DNA from: Burkholderia lata
Lineage (GTDB): Bacteria; Pseudomonadota; Gammaproteobacteria; Burkholderiales; Burkholderiaceae
NCBI RefSeq assembly: GCF_000012945.1
Contig: NC_007511.1
Location: 1,488,001 to 1,552,000, forward strand
DNA: 64,000 nucleotides
Reading direction: 5' to 3'
The notes below the pieces were generated by a model. That model ran no database searches. It worked only from the letters and a program-made list of their open reading frames with translations, and was not told the DNA's origin. The translations under genes and the position numbers were made by a program. Shown in pieces: positions 1 to 8,056 of this stretch (the first letter of the stretch is position 1; every line of letters begins with the position of its first letter).

Positions 1-1
1 C

Positions 2-793
2 ATCTCGATTGCCGGCCTGTTCGTCGCGGGCATCGTGCCGGCTGCGGTGCTCGCCGCATCGCTCGCGGTGGTCACGGTGATCACCGGGCGCAGGATCGAC
101 GTCTCGGCGGTGTTCACGGAACGCCGCGCGTGGCTGCCGCTCGCGGGCGGCGCGCTGGTCGTGCTGGTGATGGTCGCGATGATCGGCAAGGGCGTGACGT
201 CGGGGATCGCGACGTCGACGGAAGTCTCCGCGTTCGCGGTGGTCTATGCGCTCGTGGCGGGCTGGCTCGCGTTTCGCGAACTGACCTGGCGTACGGTCGG
301 GCGCGTGTTCGTGCGCGCCGCGTCGATGGCTGGCGGCATCCTGTTCATCGTTGCCGCGGCGTCGAGTGTGTCGTTCGCACTGTCGATCGAGCAAATTCCG
401 GCGCTGGTCTCGGGCACAATGACCGCGTTCGCCCACCAGTACGGCGCGACGATGTTCCTGCTGCTCGCGGCGCTCGTCATGGTCGTGTTCGGTGCGGTGC
501 TCGAGGGTGCGCCGGCGCTGATCATCTTCGGGCCGCTGCTTGCGCCGATCGCGCTGCAGCTGGGCATCAACCCGCTGCATTTCGGCACGGTCGTGGTGGT
601 GGCGATGGGGCTCGGCCTGTTCGCGCCGCCGGTAGGGCTCGGTCTGTTCACGACCTGCGCGATCACGGGCACCGACGTCCGGCACGTTGCGCGGCCGATG
701 GTGAAATATCTGCTGGTGCTGGTCGCCGCCCTCGTGGCGCTGATTCTCGTGCCGGCGTTTTCGTTGTGGCTGCCGGCCCGTTTCGGCCTGTAG
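2..793 (+). CDS. TRAP transporter large permease (DctM-like), 3' part
   Basis: This is the C-terminal part of an inner-membrane TRAP transporter large subunit; the reading frame is already open at base 2, so the gene starts before the window. About six hydrophobic segments are visible, including a glycine-rich stretch followed by a PPVGLGLF motif that is typical of the DctM family near its C-terminus. DctM works with a small DctQ subunit and a periplasmic binding protein to import organic acids using an ion gradient. It sits 22 bp upstream of a LacI-type regulator and two catabolic enzymes on the same strand, so it is probably the uptake system of the same pathway. The substrate cannot be read from this fragment. 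Confidence 0.85.
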   Translation: MSIAGLFVAGIVPAAVLAASLAVVTVITGRRIDVSAVFTERRAWLPLAGGALVVLVMVAMIGKGVTSGIATSTEVSAFAVVYALVAGWLAFRELTWRTVGRVFVRAASMAGGILFIVAAASSVSFALSIEQIPALVSGTMTAFAHQYGATMFLLLAALVMVVFGAVLEGAPALIIFGPLLAPIALQLGINPLHFGTVVVVAMGLGLFAPPVGLGLFTTCAITGTDVRHVARPMVKYLLVLVAALVALILVPAFSLWLPARFGL

Positions 794-815
794 CCGCCTT
801 TTACAGCAAGACGAC

Positions 816-1886
816 ATGAGTACGATTCAGGACGTGGCCCGTCATGCGGCCGTATCGGTCAGCACGGTTTCGAACGTGCTCAACGGCCGCACCGACCAGA
901 TGAAGCAGGAAACGCTCGAACGCGTGAAGGCCGCGATGGAAGTGCTGCAGTACCGGCCCAGCACGCTGGCGCGCCAGCTCAAGACGGGGCAGACGCCGCT
1001 CGTCGGGCTGCTGGTGCCGTCGATGGCGAACCCGATGTACGGCTACATCGCGCGCGAAGTCGAGGCCTGCGCGCAGGAACGGTACGGTCATCGCGTGCTG
1101 ATCGGCAATACGTATCGCGATGCGAAGAAAGAGGCGTCGTTCTTCGACGACCTGTTCGCGCATGGCGTGCGGCGCGTGATCGTGATCTCGTCGCTGGCCG
1201 ACGAAAGCCACCTCGAGCGCGCGGCCGAGCGCGGGATGACGGTCGTGAGCTACGACCGGCGCGCGACGCCCGGCGAGCTGTCGAAGGTTGAACACGTCAC
1301 GGCCGACAACGAGGCCGCCGCGCGGCTCGCGACGCGTTGCCTCGTCGATGCGGGACACCGGCGGCTCGCGTTCGCGACGGTCGCCGGCATGACCGTGAGC
1401 CGCAGCGACAAGATCCGCGGCTTTCTCGAAACGGCGCGCGATGCGGGCATCGAGGCCCACGCACAGGTGCTCGACGGCGGCCCCGCGAACGAGTACGGCG
1501 ACGCGGTGATCGTCGACGTGGGGCGCGCGCTGGGCGTCGCGCTTGCCGCCGATCCGGCGCGGCCGACCGGCATCGTCGCGGTCAACGACCTGTTCGCGCT
1601 TGGCCTGATGGCCGGGTTGCGTGACGGCGGCCTGCGCGTGCCGGACGACGTGTCGGTCGTCGGGATGGACGGTCACTTCCTGTCGGCGATTTCGAATCCG
1701 GCGCTGACCACGGTGCAACTGCCCGTTACCGAGATGGCCGAGGACATGGTGCGGCGCGTGATGCGGTCGGACGGCGACACGCCACTGGCGCCCGAGTCGC
1801 ACGTGTTCTCCGGGGTGACCCTCATCGAGCGCGCATCGGTCGCGTCGCCGCCGCCGGCGGACCACGCGCAAGGAGGGGCGGCATGA
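816..1886 (+). CDS. LacI-family transcriptional regulator
   Basis: A 356-residue DNA-binding regulator of the LacI/GalR family. Residues 1-50 form the LacI helix-turn-helix and hinge (STIQDVARHAAVSVSTVSNV at the start), followed by a periplasmic-binding-protein-like effector domain to about residue 340. Length is normal for the family. It lies just downstream of the TRAP permease, and its stop overlaps the start of the next gene (ATGA at 1883-1886), so it is translated with the catabolic genes. It probably represses this transporter/enzyme operon and is relieved by a sugar acid or related ligand; the operator would lie outside the window. The ligand is unknown. Confidence 0.9.
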   Translation: MSTIQDVARHAAVSVSTVSNVLNGRTDQMKQETLERVKAAMEVLQYRPSTLARQLKTGQTPLVGLLVPSMANPMYGYIAREVEACAQERYGHRVLIGNTYRDAKKEASFFDDLFAHGVRRVIVISSLADESHLERAAERGMTVVSYDRRATPGELSKVEHVTADNEAAARLATRCLVDAGHRRLAFATVAGMTVSRSDKIRGFLETARDAGIEAHAQVLDGGPANEYGDAVIVDVGRALGVALAADPARPTGIVAVNDLFALGLMAGLRDGGLRVPDDVSVVGMDGHFLSAISNPALTTVQLPVTEMAEDMVRRVMRSDGDTPLAPESHVFSGVTLIERASVASPPPADHAQGGAA

Positions 1887-2905
1887 CACGTGTCTTCGTC
1901 ACGCATCCGTCGGGGATGCTCGACCGCTATTTCGGCGCGAAGGCGATGCGCGCGCTACAGGCGATCGCGGACGTCACGTGCAACCCGCTCGATCGCGAGC
2001 TGGACACGGACGAACTGGTCGCGGCCGCGCAGGGTTGCGATGCGATGATCGCGTACCGGCAGACGCCCGCGCCGCATGCGCTGTTCGCCGGGCTACCCGC
2101 ACTGGCGGCGTTCCTGCGCTGCGCGGTCGATATCCGCACCGTCGATGTCGACGCGGCGAGCGCGTTCGGCGTGCTGGTCACGCAGGCGAGCCCCGGCTTT
2201 GCGCCGGCGGTCGCCGAGTGGGTGATCGGCGCGATGATCGATCTCGCGCGCGGTATCGGCCGTTATGCATCGGACTACCACCGCGGGATGCCGCCCGTGC
2301 CGCAGATGGGGCGCGAATTGCGCGGCAGCACGCTCGGCCTGATCGGTTACGGACAGATCGCGCGCCACCTTGCGCCGATTGCGACGGCGCTCGGGATGCG
2401 CGTGCTCGTCAGTGATCCCTACGTGCGCGTCGACGCGCCGATGCTTGAGCAGGTCGACTTCGCGGCGCTGTTGCAGGCCGCCGATTTCGTCGTGTGCCTC
2501 GCGCCGGCGACGCCGGCCACCGCGAACCTGATCGATGCGGGCGCGTTCGCAGCCATGAAGCGGGGCGCGTATTTCATCAATGCTTCGCGCGGCGAACTGG
2601 TCGACGAGCAGGCGCTGTCCGAGGCGCTCGACACCGGCCGGCTCGCGGGCAGTGCCCTCGACGTCGGGCGCGCGGCGGACCAGATGCCGACGCCCGCGCT
2701 CGCCGCCCATCCGCGCGTGATCGCGACGCCGCATGTCGGTGGCCTGACGCTGCCCGCGGTCGAGCACCAGGCGCTCGAGACGGTCGATCAGCTCACCGCA
2801 CTGCTCGACGGAAACATGCCGCGCGGCGCCGTCAACGCCGCGCACGCAACGCGTCTGGAGCGCTGGCGCACGGCAGGGGCAGATGCTGGACCGGGCGCGC
2901 GATGA
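1883..2905 (+). CDS. D-2-hydroxyacid dehydrogenase family protein
   Basis: A 340-residue NAD(P)-dependent 2-hydroxyacid dehydrogenase-type protein. The Rossmann nucleotide-binding loop is visible around residues 152-160 (GLIGYGQIA), the substrate-binding arginine in NASRGE (Arg236) and the catalytic histidine in ATPHVGG (His284). The usual catalytic glutamate region (LDV-F-x-x-EP) is altered here to ALDVGRAADQMP, so the normal Glu is not present at its expected place. Start and stop both overlap neighbours by ATGA, showing translational coupling with the LacI regulator and the amidohydrolase. Family members reduce 2-oxoacids or oxidise 2-hydroxyacids in the cytoplasm; the specific substrate is not evident. 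Confidence 0.82.
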   Translation: MTRVFVTHPSGMLDRYFGAKAMRALQAIADVTCNPLDRELDTDELVAAAQGCDAMIAYRQTPAPHALFAGLPALAAFLRCAVDIRTVDVDAASAFGVLVTQASPGFAPAVAEWVIGAMIDLARGIGRYASDYHRGMPPVPQMGRELRGSTLGLIGYGQIARHLAPIATALGMRVLVSDPYVRVDAPMLEQVDFAALLQAADFVVCLAPATPATANLIDAGAFAAMKRGAYFINASRGELVDEQALSEALDTGRLAGSALDVGRAADQMPTPALAAHPRVIATPHVGGLTLPAVEHQALETVDQLTALLDGNMPRGAVNAAHATRLERWRTAGADAGPGAR

Positions 2906-3726
2906 GACCCGACGCGCCCACCGGTCGGCCGGCCCACGCGTGCGATTGCCACATCCACATCTATGACGATGCCTATCCGCTCGCGCCGACGGCGACGTTC
3001 CGTCCGCCGCACGCGCCGGTGGATGCGTATCGCCGGGTGCAGCAGACGCTCGGCCTTGCCCGCGTCGTGATCGTGCAGCCGACCGGCTATGGGGTCGACA
3101 ACCGTTGCCTGCTCGACGCGCTGGCTGCATTCGGCCAGCAGGCGCGCGGCGTCGCGACGTTGCCGGTCGACGTGCCGGATGCCGAGCTGGCGCGGTTGCA
3201 CGCGGCGGGCGTGCGCGGCGTCCGGTTCATGATGTTGGCGGGCGGCCTGGCGCGGTGGGACGAACTGGAGCGGATGGCCGCGCGGATCGCGCCGCTTGGC
3301 TGGCACGTCGACCTGCAGCTCGACGGCCGCACGCTGCCCGAGGTCGTGCCGTTGCTGTCCGCGCTACAGGCGCGTGTCGTGATCGATCACACGGGCAAGT
3401 TCCTGACGCCCGTCGCGCCGGATGCGCCCGAGTTTCTCGCGCTGCGGCGCCTGCTCGACCGTGGCCACGCATGGGTGAAGCTGTCCGCGCCGTACGAGAC
3501 GTCGCGCTCGGGCGCGCCCGGTTACGACGATGTCGCGCGTCTCGCCGCCGTTTTGGCGCGTCACCATTCGGCGCGGTGCGTATGGGGCAGCAACTGGCCG
3601 CACCCGAACGCGTCGCCGGTGCCCGACGACCTGCGCCTGCTCGGCTGGCTGGACGACTGCACGGCGGACGATGCGGTGAGCCGCGCGATTCTGGTCGACA
3701 ACCCGGCCGTACTTTACGGATTCTGA
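2902..3726 (+). CDS. Amidohydrolase-2 family hydrolase (LigI/lactonase-like)
   Basis: A 274-residue TIM-barrel hydrolase of the amidohydrolase-2 family. The metal-site HxH motif is in CDCHIHIYD (His17 and His19), a VIDHTGK segment carries a further barrel histidine, and the C-terminal WGSNWPHP motif is characteristic of the 2-pyrone-4,6-dicarboxylate lactonase/galactarolactone isomerase group. ATG at 2902 overlaps the TGA of the dehydrogenase, which fixes this start. In context with a TRAP transporter and 2-hydroxyacid dehydrogenase it probably opens a lactone made from a sugar acid or dicarboxylate. That role is inferred from family and neighbourhood only. Confidence 0.82.
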   Translation: MRPDAPTGRPAHACDCHIHIYDDAYPLAPTATFRPPHAPVDAYRRVQQTLGLARVVIVQPTGYGVDNRCLLDALAAFGQQARGVATLPVDVPDAELARLHAAGVRGVRFMMLAGGLARWDELERMAARIAPLGWHVDLQLDGRTLPEVVPLLSALQARVVIDHTGKFLTPVAPDAPEFLALRRLLDRGHAWVKLSAPYETSRSGAPGYDDVARLAAVLARHHSARCVWGSNWPHPNASPVPDDLRLLGWLDDCTADDAVSRAILVDNPAVLYGF

Positions 3727-4395
3727 GTCGGCTGCAAGGACGAGGCCGAGCGTGACAAGCTTTCAATCCGGAAGCATGTCACATTCGATGCCAAGCAATC
3801 CTGACCGAGCACGACAGGTCGCAGTCCTGCGAATCCTTACCGTGCTGAAAGCTGAGTCGCCGAGGATGTTCCAACGGAGGAACGCAGCACTTCGCTGCAC
3901 TGCGACAACTGCTTGACGCTGCATGCCGGTCGGCGCAGGATACGTCCGTGCATTTGGAGCGGGACGCGCCGGCCGCGCGGTTCCTGCACCCGCGATACGC
4001 AAAAGAACAACGATGAGCCTTTACGCACTCGTACCGGAATACCGGCCCCGCGATTGTCGGCCCGCCGGAACAACGCTTCACCCGACGCCTGTCGCGTCAC
4101 GTATCCGTCATCCCGTTTCGTACCGTGCATCGGTACACTTTCCCGTCCGCGCGAGCGCCGCGGCGACGAACGGCGCCCGTCCGGCGCGCCGCATCGCAGC
4201 GCCGTCTGTCGCTCCCCATCACCGCATCCTGAACGGCGCCTACACCGGCGTCTCGTGACGTCCGTCGCGCCCATCCTTGCATTGCGCCGCCGGCTTGCCT
4301 GATTGCCTGGCGGCACCGAAGTCCGAAGCATTTTGATTGAGCTTGAAAAAAAGCTAACGCAAGCAGTTCGGTTCGAGGTTCAAGGAGAAAAACTC
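3727..4395. other. Intergenic region of 669 bp without a recognisable gene
   Basis: Several short frames are open here on both strands, but none has an SD sequence, codon bias or protein motifs like the flanking genes, and base composition is less GC-rich than in the coding regions. No tRNA, IS end or long repeat is seen. The last 70 bp hold the upstream region of the next gene, with a TTGATT element and an A-rich stretch before a clear AAGGAG ribosome site at 4383-4388. It may be degraded sequence or hold a small RNA; nothing firmer can be said. Confidence 0.5.
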
Positions 4396-5169
4396 ATGTC
4401 GCAGCTTTCGAATGAAGAAGCAAACGGCAGTTCGGGGAGTGGCAAGGTCAAGCTGATCAAGTGGGCGATCATCGTCGCCGGCGTCGCGATCGCGGCACCG
4501 GCGGCGCTGTTCATCCTGAAAGGGGTGATCGCGCTGGTCACGGCGGGCGTGATCGGCCTCGGCGCGATCTATTTCGCGCCGGTCGTTGCAATGAAGTTCG
4601 CGAACCAGAAGGTGAAGATGATCGTCCAGGAGGCGCAGGCCAATCCGATCGAGACGCTGATCAACCAGCTCGCGGAAAAGCGCCAGGCGGCCCAGAAGTT
4701 CGCGGACAGCATCACCGCATTCCGCACCGAGGTGAAGAACTTCGAAAGCAAGACGGAACTGTTCGAGAAGCAGTATCCGGACGACGCGCCACGCTTCCGG
4801 CAGCAGCTCGACACGATGAAGCAGTTGCTGTCGTTTCGCGAGGGGCGTTACAAGCAGGTGCAGGCCGAACTGAAGAACTTCGCATCGGCGATCGACCGCG
4901 CGAAGGCGATGTGGGACATGTCGCAGGCCGCGCAGCAGATGAACAAGCTCGCGGGCAAGCAGGCGTCCGATACGTTCGAGCAGATCAAGACCGACGTGGC
5001 CGTCGATTCGGTGATGCGTTCGGTCAACAAGGCGTTCTCCGAAATGGAGACGTCGCTGATGGATAACCCCGAGGTCAAGCAGGCGCAGCAGCAGGCGGTG
5101 ATGAACGCGCCGCACGCGCCCGGGCTCGATGCGACGAACCCCGCGCAACTGCCGTCGAAACAACAATAA
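4396..5169 (+). CDS. Membrane-anchored coiled-coil protein of unknown function
   Basis: A 257-residue protein. Residues about 19-65 form two closely spaced hydrophobic segments rich in Ala, Ile, Val and Gly, followed by a long Gln/Lys/Glu-rich helical region (about 75-200) that looks like coiled coil, then a loose Pro/Gln-rich tail. The frame is open further upstream, but ATG at 4396 is chosen because AAGGAG lies 7 bp before it. The layout recalls PspA/IM30-like or membrane-tethered scaffold proteins, without enough motif identity to name it so. It is 20 bp upstream of a binding-protein/LysM fusion on the same strand, so the two likely form an operon and act at the inner membrane and periplasm. 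Confidence 0.7.
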   Translation: MSQLSNEEANGSSGSGKVKLIKWAIIVAGVAIAAPAALFILKGVIALVTAGVIGLGAIYFAPVVAMKFANQKVKMIVQEAQANPIETLINQLAEKRQAAQKFADSITAFRTEVKNFESKTELFEKQYPDDAPRFRQQLDTMKQLLSFREGRYKQVQAELKNFASAIDRAKAMWDMSQAAQQMNKLAGKQASDTFEQIKTDVAVDSVMRSVNKAFSEMETSLMDNPEVKQAQQQAVMNAPHAPGLDATNPAQLPSKQQ

Positions 5170-5189
5170 CTTCCTGCAGGCTCGCAACC

Positions 5190-6323
5190 ATGAAAAAACT
5201 TCTTGGCGCCATCGCATTCCTGGTCGTGCTCGTCGGCGTATGGATCGTGCATCAGGGCGGCCTGTCGACGCTGATTCCCGCGCATGACGCGGCCCCGGGC
5301 TCGACGTCCGCGCAAAGTGGCGACACCGGGCAGTCCGCGCAGACATCGCCGTCGTCCAACGTACTGCCGGCCGGCTTCACGCCGCAGGCCAGCACGCTGA
5401 AATCGATTGCCGAAAACGGCATCGTGCGGATCTCCGTGCAGAACCCGAGCGAACCGTTCTTCGGCGAGGACAAGGGCGCGCCGCACGGCTTCAACGTCGA
5501 GTTCGCGCGGCTGCTGTTCGCGGATCCGTCGTTCTCGCACGGCGGCAAGCCGGTGGCCGTCGATACGCGTCACGAGGTCGACACCTATCCGGGCGTGCCG
5601 AAGCAGCTGCTCGATACGGACGCGAAGGGGAACCACGTGGTCGACGTGGCGATGGACGGGCTGACGTTCCCGGACAACACGCCGTCGGGTGTGGTCTATT
5701 CGGTGCCGTACGTCGACGATTTCGGCTACTCGCTGATCGTGCGGCAAGGCTCCGCGATCCGCTCGACCGACGATCTCGCGGGCAAGACGGTCGGCATCCT
5801 GAAGGGCGACCCGGACGTGCGCGCGTTCGTCACGCGCCAGTATCCGAACGTGAAGTTCGTCGAGGTCGACGATTCCGATCCGGCGTTCATCGCGAAGAGC
5901 ATCGACGGTCATACGGTCGACGCGTTCATCTACGACTATCCGTTCGCGGTCAGCTCGATCAAGGACACCGACCTGAAGTTCGCGGTGACCAAGCTCGACG
6001 GCTCGAACATCGCGTACAAGATCGGCGTGCGCGCGGACGACCAGGATCTGCTGATCTACCTGAATGCCGCGATCGCGAAGCTCAAGCAGTCGCCGCAGTA
6101 TCTCGACCTGCTGCGCAAGTACTTCGTCAGCGACCAGGCGGTGACGACTGCGGCCGCGTCGGGCGAACACACGTATGTGGTGAAGGCGGGCGACACGCTG
6201 AACATGATCGCGGCGAGCAAGCTCGGCAGCGGCCAGCGTTATCGCGAGATTCAACGCCGGAACAACCTCGCCAATCCGAACCTGATCCTGGCGGGCCAGC
6301 ACCTCGTGATTCCGGTGCGGTAA
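5190..6323 (+). CDS. Solute-binding (SBP_bac_3) protein with C-terminal LysM domain
   Basis: A 377-residue exported protein. An N-terminal hydrophobic signal or anchor (residues 1-22) is followed by a Ser/Thr/Gln-rich linker, a type-3 periplasmic solute-binding domain (about 60-325, with the typical GFNVEFARLL and DDLAGKTVGILKG segments) and a C-terminal LysM repeat (about 331-377, HTYVVKAGDTLNMIA... to LVIPVR). LysM domains bind peptidoglycan, so the sensor domain is probably tethered to the cell wall or held at the anchor. No ABC permease or ATPase is nearby, which argues against a plain transport role. It follows the coiled-coil membrane protein and ends 47 bp before a strong terminator. 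Confidence 0.78.
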   Translation: MKKLLGAIAFLVVLVGVWIVHQGGLSTLIPAHDAAPGSTSAQSGDTGQSAQTSPSSNVLPAGFTPQASTLKSIAENGIVRISVQNPSEPFFGEDKGAPHGFNVEFARLLFADPSFSHGGKPVAVDTRHEVDTYPGVPKQLLDTDAKGNHVVDVAMDGLTFPDNTPSGVVYSVPYVDDFGYSLIVRQGSAIRSTDDLAGKTVGILKGDPDVRAFVTRQYPNVKFVEVDDSDPAFIAKSIDGHTVDAFIYDYPFAVSSIKDTDLKFAVTKLDGSNIAYKIGVRADDQDLLIYLNAAIAKLKQSPQYLDLLRKYFVSDQAVTTAAASGEHTYVVKAGDTLNMIAASKLGSGQRYREIQRRNNLANPNLILAGQHLVIPVR

Positions 6324-6370
6324 CGGCGGCGTGACGTGAACGAAGGAAGTTGAAGCGACGTGAAAGACTG

Positions 6371-6414
6371 CGCACGGCCCGGCGGAGGTGATTCGCCGGG
6401 CCGTGCGCTTTTTT
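6371..6414 (+). terminator. Intrinsic terminator after the SBP-LysM gene
   Basis: A perfect 14-bp GC-rich inverted repeat (6371-6384 with 6394-6407, starting CGCACGGCCC) with a 9-nt loop is followed by a run of six T residues at 6409-6414. It ends the plus-strand operon 4396-6323 and lies just before the convergent chaA stop. Confidence 0.9.
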
Positions 6415-6417
6415 GCG

Positions 6418-7506
6418 TCAGTGCGTGATCGACAGGAACAGGTAAGCGGCGAACAGCGACAGGTGCACGACGCCGTGCAGCACCGTCGTGCGCCCCTGGC
6501 TGAGCGTCAGCGTGCTGACCAGCAGGGTGAGCGCCAGCAGCACGGTTTCCATCGGACCGATGCCGAGCGTGAGCGGCTGGCCGACCCAGATGAACACGGC
6601 CGCGACGGTCGGGATCGTGAGCCCGATACTCGCGAGCGCCGAACCGAGCGCGAGGTTCATGCTGGTCTGCAGGCGATTCGCGCGCGCGGCGGTAACGGCC
6701 GCGAGCGCTTCCGGCAGCAGCACGAGCGCGGCGATCACGATACCGACCGCGGCCTCGGGCGCACCGAGCTTCATCACCGCATGCTCGACGGCCGGTGACA
6801 GCAGCTTCGCGAGCAGCACGACCGAGATGAGACTCACGAACAGCAGCACCAGGCGGATCAGCGCAGTGCGGTTGCTCGGCGCCGCCGCGTGCACCGCCTC
6901 GTTCGCGCTGTCGTGCGCGGCGAGGAAGTAGTCGCGATGGCGCACGGTCTGCACGAACACGAATGCGCCGTACAGCACGAGCGACGACACGCCGGCGAAC
7001 GCGAGCTGCGATTTCGAGAAGAACGGGCCCGGTGCGGCGTTCAGGTAGTTCGGCATCACGAGCGACAGCACCGACAGCGACGCCAGTACCGCGAGCGCCT
7101 TGCTGGCGCCACGGCCCTGGAAGTCCTGTTCGCCGTGCTTCCACGCGCCGACCAGCAGGCAGATACCGACGATGCCGTTGCAGATGATCATCACGGCGGC
7201 GAACACGGTGTCGCGCGCGAGGCCCGATTTCTCCGGGCCCGCGCCGAGCATCACCGACACGATCAGCGCGACTTCGATGACGGTCACGGCGACCGCGAGC
7301 ACGAGCGTGCCGAACGGCTCGCCGACGCGGTGCGCGACGACTTCGGCATGGTGGACGGCGGCGAACACGGCGCCGGCGAGTGCGGCGGCGAACACCGCGA
7401 TGAGGAGGCCTTCGGCCGGCACGACGCGCGACAGCGCGAGGACCAGCCATGCGGCAAGCGGGGCCACGAGGGTCCAGCGCGGGAGCTGGTTGGACGAGAG
7501 CGGCAT
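6418..7506 (-). CDS. chaA: ChaA-type calcium/sodium-proton antiporter
   Basis: A 362-residue polytopic inner-membrane protein with about eleven hydrophobic segments arranged as two related halves, as in the Ca2+/cation antiporter superfamily. Each half carries an acidic helix motif: GTLVLAVAVTVIEVALIVSV near residue 85-105 and the matching second-half segment ALVLLPEALAAVTAARANRLQ. ChaA exchanges Na+, Ca2+ or K+ for protons at alkaline pH or high salt. An AAGGAAA ribosome site lies 8 bp before the ATG at 7506. It stands alone, convergent with the preceding operon. Confidence 0.87.
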   Translation of the reverse strand: MPLSSNQLPRWTLVAPLAAWLVLALSRVVPAEGLLIAVFAAALAGAVFAAVHHAEVVAHRVGEPFGTLVLAVAVTVIEVALIVSVMLGAGPEKSGLARDTVFAAVMIICNGIVGICLLVGAWKHGEQDFQGRGASKALAVLASLSVLSLVMPNYLNAAPGPFFSKSQLAFAGVSSLVLYGAFVFVQTVRHRDYFLAAHDSANEAVHAAAPSNRTALIRLVLLFVSLISVVLLAKLLSPAVEHAVMKLGAPEAAVGIVIAALVLLPEALAAVTAARANRLQTSMNLALGSALASIGLTIPTVAAVFIWVGQPLTLGIGPMETVLLALTLLVSTLTLSQGRTTVLHGVVHLSLFAAYLFLSITH

Positions 7507-8056
7507 GGGGGTTTCCTTATGCGAGTGGCGGCGCGCGACGCGCCGTCACGGGTTGACGAAGCCCGGCCGTACTATCCGCCGAACGAGGATGATGGAACCG
7601 AAAGGGGGCGGCACGCAACGGTGCTGCCCTGGATTCGCCGCCGTGAGGCAGCGAGGGGCGCGGGCGGGCCGAAGCCCGTCGCTGGATGAAACGGTTCGAT
7701 GCGGCTGGCCGCGGACGGCGAGGCGAGCACGTGTGACGACGCTCGGGCCGGAGGCTCGGTTCCGACCCCGGAAGGGCGGCCGGCGATGGACGGCGGTGGC
7801 AGCGTGACACGCGGTTTCCCCCTGAAATCCGGCGGTTTGTCGAATTTTATCAGGCGTTCGGGGGTCACTATCTCATATTCGAACGCTTTCATTGACCTTT
7901 CGGTTTACAAAAAGTGCCCCGACCTTTCAATTTTTTTGTCTTTGCAGTTTCCGTAACGGTCTCTTGCACGACAAATTCGGGCTCGCCCTGACATAAATAT
8001 ACCGACCGGTCGGTTTATAATCGCTCGCACTTCCACTTCATGACGGATCGCAAGCG
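7507..8056. other. Divergent intergenic region between chaA and paaH
   Basis: A 550-bp region between divergent genes. Short frames are open on both strands (for example 7572-7892 and 7699-7956) but lack ribosome sites and family motifs. From about 7820 the sequence becomes AT-rich and ends in the paaH promoter and operator at 7988-8021, described separately. The chaA promoter must lie in the part nearest 7507, but no clear hexamers stand out. Confidence 0.55.
7988..8021 (+). promoter_or_regulatory. paaH promoter with TetR-type palindromic operator
   Basis: ACCGACCGGTCGGT at 8001-8014 is a perfect 14-bp palindrome lying directly upstream of a consensus TATAAT at 8016-8021, so a bound protein would block RNA polymerase. 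A CTGACA element is at 7988-7993, but its spacing (22 bp) is too long for a normal -35. Palindromes of this CCGACCGGTCGG type are bound by TetR-family regulators of fatty-acid and phenylacetate catabolism; PaaR, responsive to phenylacetyl-CoA, is the natural candidate. No tetR-type gene is in the window. Confidence 0.75.

Noticed and set aside
801..1889. Long minus-strand open frame opposite the LacI gene
   Set aside because: It is Arg- and His-rich with no family motif and lies fully opposite a clear LacI protein; typical GC-rich shadow frame. The same holds for many such frames across the window.
3763..4331. Several short open frames on both strands
   Set aside because: No ribosome sites, no motif and unlike codon use; kept as intergenic.
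7572..7956. Two opposed short open frames upstream of paaH
   Set aside because: Compositionally odd Pro/Arg-rich or low-support translations without ribosome sites.
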